From positions 372,001 to 436,000 of the forward strand of contig NZ_FNPT01000001.1 in NCBI RefSeq assembly GCF_900107375.1: a DNA stretch of 64,000 nt. The letters are read 5' to 3'. Within the stretch, counting starts at the first letter, position 1; the number at the start of each line of letters is the position of its first letter. Shown here piece by piece: positions 53,683 through 64,000 of this stretch. Origin of the DNA: Lysobacter sp. yr284 (GTDB lineage Bacteria; Pseudomonadota; Gammaproteobacteria; Xanthomonadales; Xanthomonadaceae). The notes below the pieces were generated by a model that saw nothing but the letters and a program-made list of their open reading frames with translations, did not search any database and was not told where the DNA came from. Made by a program: the position numbers and the translations under genes.

Positions 53683-54330
53683 TTACAGGGAATGCGCCGG
53701 ATCGGCCAAGCCGTACTGCGCCGCCAGCCGCGCCAGGGCGATGGTGTCGGTGATCGCCAGCTTCTCGAACAAGCGGGTCTTGTGGGTGTTGACGGTCTTC
53801 GCGCTCAGGCTCAGGCGCTTGGCGATCTCTTCCTGGCGGAACCCCTGCACCAGCAGCAAGGCGATCTCCAGCTCGCGCGGCGAGAGTTCGTCGAACGGCG
53901 ACGCGCCGCCGTCGAGCGTGGACAGCGCCAGGTGCTGGGCGATGTTGCTGGCGAGGTAACGCTTGCCGCGCGCCACGTCGCGGATCGCGCGCAGCAGTTC
54001 GCTGGCATCGCCGCCCTTGCCCACGTAACCCGACGCGCCGGCCTCGAGCAGGCGCTTGGGCATCGGCCCGTCCTCGAGCACCGAGACGATGATGACGCGG
54101 GTGCCATGGTCGCCCTTGACGATGCGCTCGGTGACCTCCAGCCCGCTGACGCCGGGCAGGTGCAGGTCGCACAGCACCACGTCGGGCTTGAGCTTGCGGA
54201 TCTGCGGCAAGGCTTCCTCGCCGCTTTCCACGTCGCCGAGCACTTCGATATCCGTCTCCGCCGAGAGGATCATGCGCATGCCCGTACGCACCAGCGCATG
54301 GTCGTCCACGATGAATACACGGATGGTCAT
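53683..54330 (-). CDS. LuxR-type response regulator (GacA/UvrY-like)
   Basis: A 215-residue two-component regulator. The receiver domain has the acidic pair D9/D10, the phosphoacceptor D55 (VVLCDLHLPG) and the conserved Lys in GYVGKGG. The C-terminal NarL/FixJ HTH (about 148-205) reads LSPRELEIALLLVQGFRQEEIAKRLSLSAKTVNTHKTRLFEKL. The pattern is close to GacA/UvrY/SirA, global regulators of secondary metabolism and secretion in gammaproteobacteria. No sensor kinase is adjacent, as is usual for GacA. Proximity to the NRPS gene (2 kb away) makes a regulatory link attractive but unproven. Confidence 0.88.
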   Translation of the reverse strand: MTIRVFIVDDHALVRTGMRMILSAETDIEVLGDVESGEEALPQIRKLKPDVVLCDLHLPGVSGLEVTERIVKGDHGTRVIIVSVLEDGPMPKRLLEAGASGYVGKGGDASELLRAIRDVARGKRYLASNIAQHLALSTLDGGASPFDELSPRELEIALLLVQGFRQEEIAKRLSLSAKTVNTHKTRLFEKLAITDTIALARLAAQYGLADPAHSL

Positions 54331-54729
54331 ACCGTCCCCAGAACTGCTTTCTTTACAAAGCCCACGCTGGCGAGGCTACGCGGCGCCGAGGGCCCCGCGC
54401 AAGGCAAGGATCCGCATTGGCTCAACGCCGGTGCCCCGCCATCGCACCGGGCTTGGCCCCGCGCGCGCCGAAAAGGCGCATGTCCGCGACAACGCCGCCC
54501 GCAACCGATGAACTGGGTCACACCTTGGAAATCCCCAGGCTGAGTTGCTAGCGCGAGCGCGCGGCAATGGTATCCCAGCGGCGCGCCGCTGAACGGACAA
54601 GCCGCGCAAATGGCGAAAAAAAGCCCGTCCGCCGGCGCCGCAGGCGGCGGTCGATGCGGTCCGAAAACGGCCGGTCCGCGCGCGCGGCCCATGCCATGCT
54701 GGACGCCTTCCCCACCGCGCAGGCCCCGC
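54331..54729. other. Divergent region, response regulator / PEP-mutase-family gene
   Basis: This 399-nt region has no convincing gene. An in-frame upstream extension of the PEP-mutase-family gene from 54610 is low-complexity and unlikely. GC-rich hairpins are present, but no promoter pair was recognised. Confidence 0.4.
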
Positions 54730-55557
54730 ATGACCCCGCAAAGCGAACGCGCCGACCGCTTCGGCCGCCTCCACCACGACGACCCGCACCGCCCGGGCCT
54801 GTTGCTGCTCGCCAACGCCTGGGACGCCGGCAGCGCGCGCCTGATCGAAAGCCTGGGCGCGCCCGCGATCGCCACCACCAGCGCCGGCGTGGCCTGGGCG
54901 CACGGCTTCGCCGACGGCGACCACCTGCCGGTGCCGCGCCTGGTCGCCACCGTCGCCGACATCGTCCGCGCCGTGCGGGTGCCGCTGAGCGTGGACGTGG
55001 AAAGCGGCTACTCCGACGATCCCGACACCGTCGCCGACCACGTCGCCGGCCTGATCGAGGTCGGCGCGGTCGGCATCAACATCGAGGACGGCGGCGCCGC
55101 GCCGCAGCTGCTGTGCGCCAAGATCGAGCGGATCCGGCGCGCCGCCGCGAAGCTGGGCGTGGCGCTGTTCGTCAACGCGCGCACCGACGTCTACCTGCGC
55201 GGCCTGGTGCCGCAGGCGCAGCGCGTGGACGAAACCCTGGCGCGCGCGGCGCGCTACCGCGAGGCCGGCGCCGATGGCCTGTTCGTGCCCGGACTGACCG
55301 ACGAAACCCAGGTGCGCGCGATCGCCGCGGGCGCCGGCCTGCCGCTGAACCTGCTCGCGCGCGATGCGCTGCCGCCAGCGCCGCAGTTGCGCGCGTGGGG
55401 CGTGCGCCGGCTCAGCGCCGGGTCCGATCTCGCCCAATCGGCGCATGCGCGGGTGCGCGCGTTGGCCGCGGATTTCCTGCGCGACGGCGACTCGCGGCCG
55501 CTGTCGGCGCAGGCCCTGCCCTACTCCGAGCTCAACGCCCTGTTCTCGCCGCGCTGA
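54730..55557 (+). CDS. Isocitrate lyase/PEP mutase family protein
   Basis: A 275-residue protein of the ICL/PEPM TIM-barrel superfamily. Visible are LLLLANAWDAGSARLIESLG near the N terminus, the metal-binding SVDVESGYSDDP at about 87-98 and the VGINIEDG strand at 114-121. It lacks the KKCGH motif of isocitrate and methylisocitrate lyases. Members of this branch include oxaloacetate decarboxylases, carboxyphosphonoenolpyruvate-type enzymes and PEP mutases, and the reaction here cannot be fixed. ATG 54730 is preferred over an upstream start that would add a low-complexity extension. Confidence 0.85.
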   Translation: MTPQSERADRFGRLHHDDPHRPGLLLLANAWDAGSARLIESLGAPAIATTSAGVAWAHGFADGDHLPVPRLVATVADIVRAVRVPLSVDVESGYSDDPDTVADHVAGLIEVGAVGINIEDGGAAPQLLCAKIERIRRAAAKLGVALFVNARTDVYLRGLVPQAQRVDETLARAARYREAGADGLFVPGLTDETQVRAIAAGAGLPLNLLARDALPPAPQLRAWGVRRLSAGSDLAQSAHARVRALAADFLRDGDSRPLSAQALPYSELNALFSPR

Positions 55558-55589
55558 CCCGCACCGGGGCCTTCGCGCGCGCTCCGAAC

Positions 55590-55630
55590 GGATCGCTGCG
55601 CCGGCCGCGATGCGGCCGCGCAGCGATCCG
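55590..55630. terminator. Long hairpin between convergent genes
   Basis: CGGATCGCTGCGC (55590-55602) and its complement (55618-55630) enclose a second CGGCCGC/GCGGCCG pair, giving a stem of roughly 20 bp. No T-tract is seen, but position between the stop codons of the PEP-mutase-family and DUF4180 genes suggests a transcript-end structure for both. Confidence 0.6.
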
Positions 55631-55639
55631 CGCGCGGCG

Positions 55640-56041
55640 TCACTGCGCGCCGAGCCGCCGCGCCAGTTCGTCCAGGTCGGCGACGAACGCCACCGCGCGG
55701 CCTTCGCCGCATTCGCGCACCCAATCGCGCAAGGCCGAGCTGCGCTGCAGCTGCGCCTGGATGTCGCCGACCACCGCCAGGCGCAGGCGATAGTTCACCG
55801 CCTTCTGCGCGATCTCGCCGGCCAGGCCGCTGGCGAGGCGGAAGAACGACGCGTCCAGCCGCGTCGCCGGAATCGCCAGCACCGTCGCGCCGGCGAACGA
55901 GGCTTCGCCGATCAGGTCGGTCGCCGCGCGCGCGTCGGCGATGGGCGCGCCGTCGGCCGGGCACAGCAGCACCCGTTCATTGCCTAAAGGCAGCACGGTG
56001 AACACCGGTGCGGCTTCGGTATGGGCGTCGGCGTCGTTCAT
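55640..56041 (-). CDS. DUF4180 domain-containing protein
   Basis: A 133-residue cytoplasmic protein. The body (VLPLGNERVLLCPADGAPIADARAATDLIGEASFAGATVLAIPATRLDASFFRLASGLAGEIAQKAVNYRLRLAVVGD) matches the DUF4180 pattern, in which residues after 'LDPSFFDLKTGLAGEILQKFVNYR' are conserved. No function is known; the fold is predicted alpha/beta and resembles anti-sigma-antagonist-like (STAS) proteins. The ATG at 56041 is preferred over a 49-residue N-terminal extension. It is divergent from the NRPS gene across 443 nt and converges with the PEP-mutase-family gene. Confidence 0.85.
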   Translation of the reverse strand: MNDADAHTEAAPVFTVLPLGNERVLLCPADGAPIADARAATDLIGEASFAGATVLAIPATRLDASFFRLASGLAGEIAQKAVNYRLRLAVVGDIQAQLQRSSALRDWVRECGEGRAVAFVADLDELARRLGAQ

Positions 56042-56484
56042 GGGCGAAGTCCTGTTCAGTCGCAGGCGCGACCTTCGCCCACGCCGCGCGCCGACGCAAG
56101 CGCGCGCCGGCGCCGCGTTCTCAAGCCATGGGACGCGCGCGGGCCAAGCTCGGCGGCCATGACAACCATCACTTCGGAAGCCACGCATTCGTTGCCAGAC
56201 TGCGCCGGCGCGGCCCCTGCCAGGCGCGCGCCGAACGTCGCCGGCCGTCGTGAAAACGGGCGCCGGTCACGTTCGCTTCAATGCGAACGGATGCCCGTTG
56301 GTTCCGCGGCAGTCGCGCCGCCCAAGCCGAGCCCCAGCCCTATTCGCCATCGCGCCGCCCTCGCGTCGCCGTCGCTTTCCGTTCACGAGTCGCCCGCGGC
56401 GACGTTGCGTCCTGTCCGTCGCCCCGCGACGCGGGCGCTGGCGCGCGGCCTCGCCCGTCGATGATTCCGGAGCCTTTCGCGTTC
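56042..56484 (+). promoter_or_regulatory. Upstream region of the NRPS gene
   Basis: This 443-nt region has no convincing gene. A small palindrome CGTTCGC-TTCAAT-GCGAACG lies at 56270-56289, about 195 nt before the NRPS start; it could bind a regulator such as a LuxR or TetR protein. GGAG at 56469-56472 may be the ribosome-binding site. No mbtH-like gene, starter fatty-acid ligase or transporter is present here. Confidence 0.4.

Positions 56485-64000
<7,516 letters not shown>

Noticed and set aside
54610-54729. N-terminal extension of the PEP-mutase-family protein.
   Set aside because: The added 40 residues are Pro/Ala/Arg-rich and unlike the family; the ATG at 54730 gives a normal start.

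Overview
The window is about 64 kb of very GC-rich bacterial chromosome. Protein families, gene order and dispersed palindromes all point to Xanthomonadaceae/Lysobacteraceae, most likely Lysobacter. The supporting signs are a PsrA-type regulator next to fadBA, an aguA-aguB pair, a TonB-like 'transmembrane repetitive' protein, and many GC-rich intergenic inverted repeats. The window ends inside a large non-ribosomal peptide synthetase (NRPS). No tRNA, rRNA, CRISPR, phage or insertion sequence was recognised. The assignment to genus is inference.

Left part (1-9.0 kb, minus strand): a molybdenum-cofactor pair (moeA partial, mobA), then a housekeeping string running ndk, rlmN, pilW/pilF, rodZ, yfgM, bamB, der. 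It resembles the gammaproteobacterial rlmN-rodZ-ispG-hisS-yfgM-bamB-der string but lacks ispG and hisS. Next comes a fatty-acid beta-oxidation unit (9.3-13.8 kb, plus): a PsrA-like TetR regulator with a textbook operator, a fused 3-hydroxyacyl-CoA dehydrogenase/enoyl-CoA hydratase, and a thiolase closed by a perfect terminator.

Middle part: a small Cys-repeat secreted protein, a CsaA-like protein and a FAD amine oxidoreductase are followed by a long minus-strand block (17.1-25.8 kb): cmk, rpsA, ihfB, lapA, lapB, a WecA-like glycosyl-phosphate transferase, a WbpM-like nucleotide-sugar 4,6-dehydratase and galU. This joins translation and LPS-regulation genes to surface-polysaccharide genes. rpmJ, a small periplasmic protein and the agmatine-to-putrescine genes aguA and aguB (with a GNAT gene) follow on the plus strand. 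Two TetR units then appear, each with visible operators: tetR-alpha/beta hydrolase, and a divergent GST/tetR pair. A TraB-family membrane protein and a three-gene RND efflux operon with two unequal permeases complete this part.

Right part: two c-type cytochromes, the TonB-like protein with nfuA, phhB, a TonB-domain lipoprotein, rluC divergent from rne (RNase E with a roughly 500-nt leader and a very long disordered tail), a GacA/UvrY-like response regulator, a PEP-mutase-family enzyme, a DUF4180 protein, and finally the NRPS (56.5 kb to the window end). The NRPS starts directly with an adenylation domain and shows A-T-C-A-T-C-A before the edge.

Intergenic regions are rich in at least four families of inverted repeats, several of them between convergent genes, plus a near-exact 116-bp direct duplication containing a terminator. 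The most interesting items are the truncated NRPS, the palindromic operators of three TetR regulators, and the RND permease pair in which one subunit lacks two proton-relay residues.
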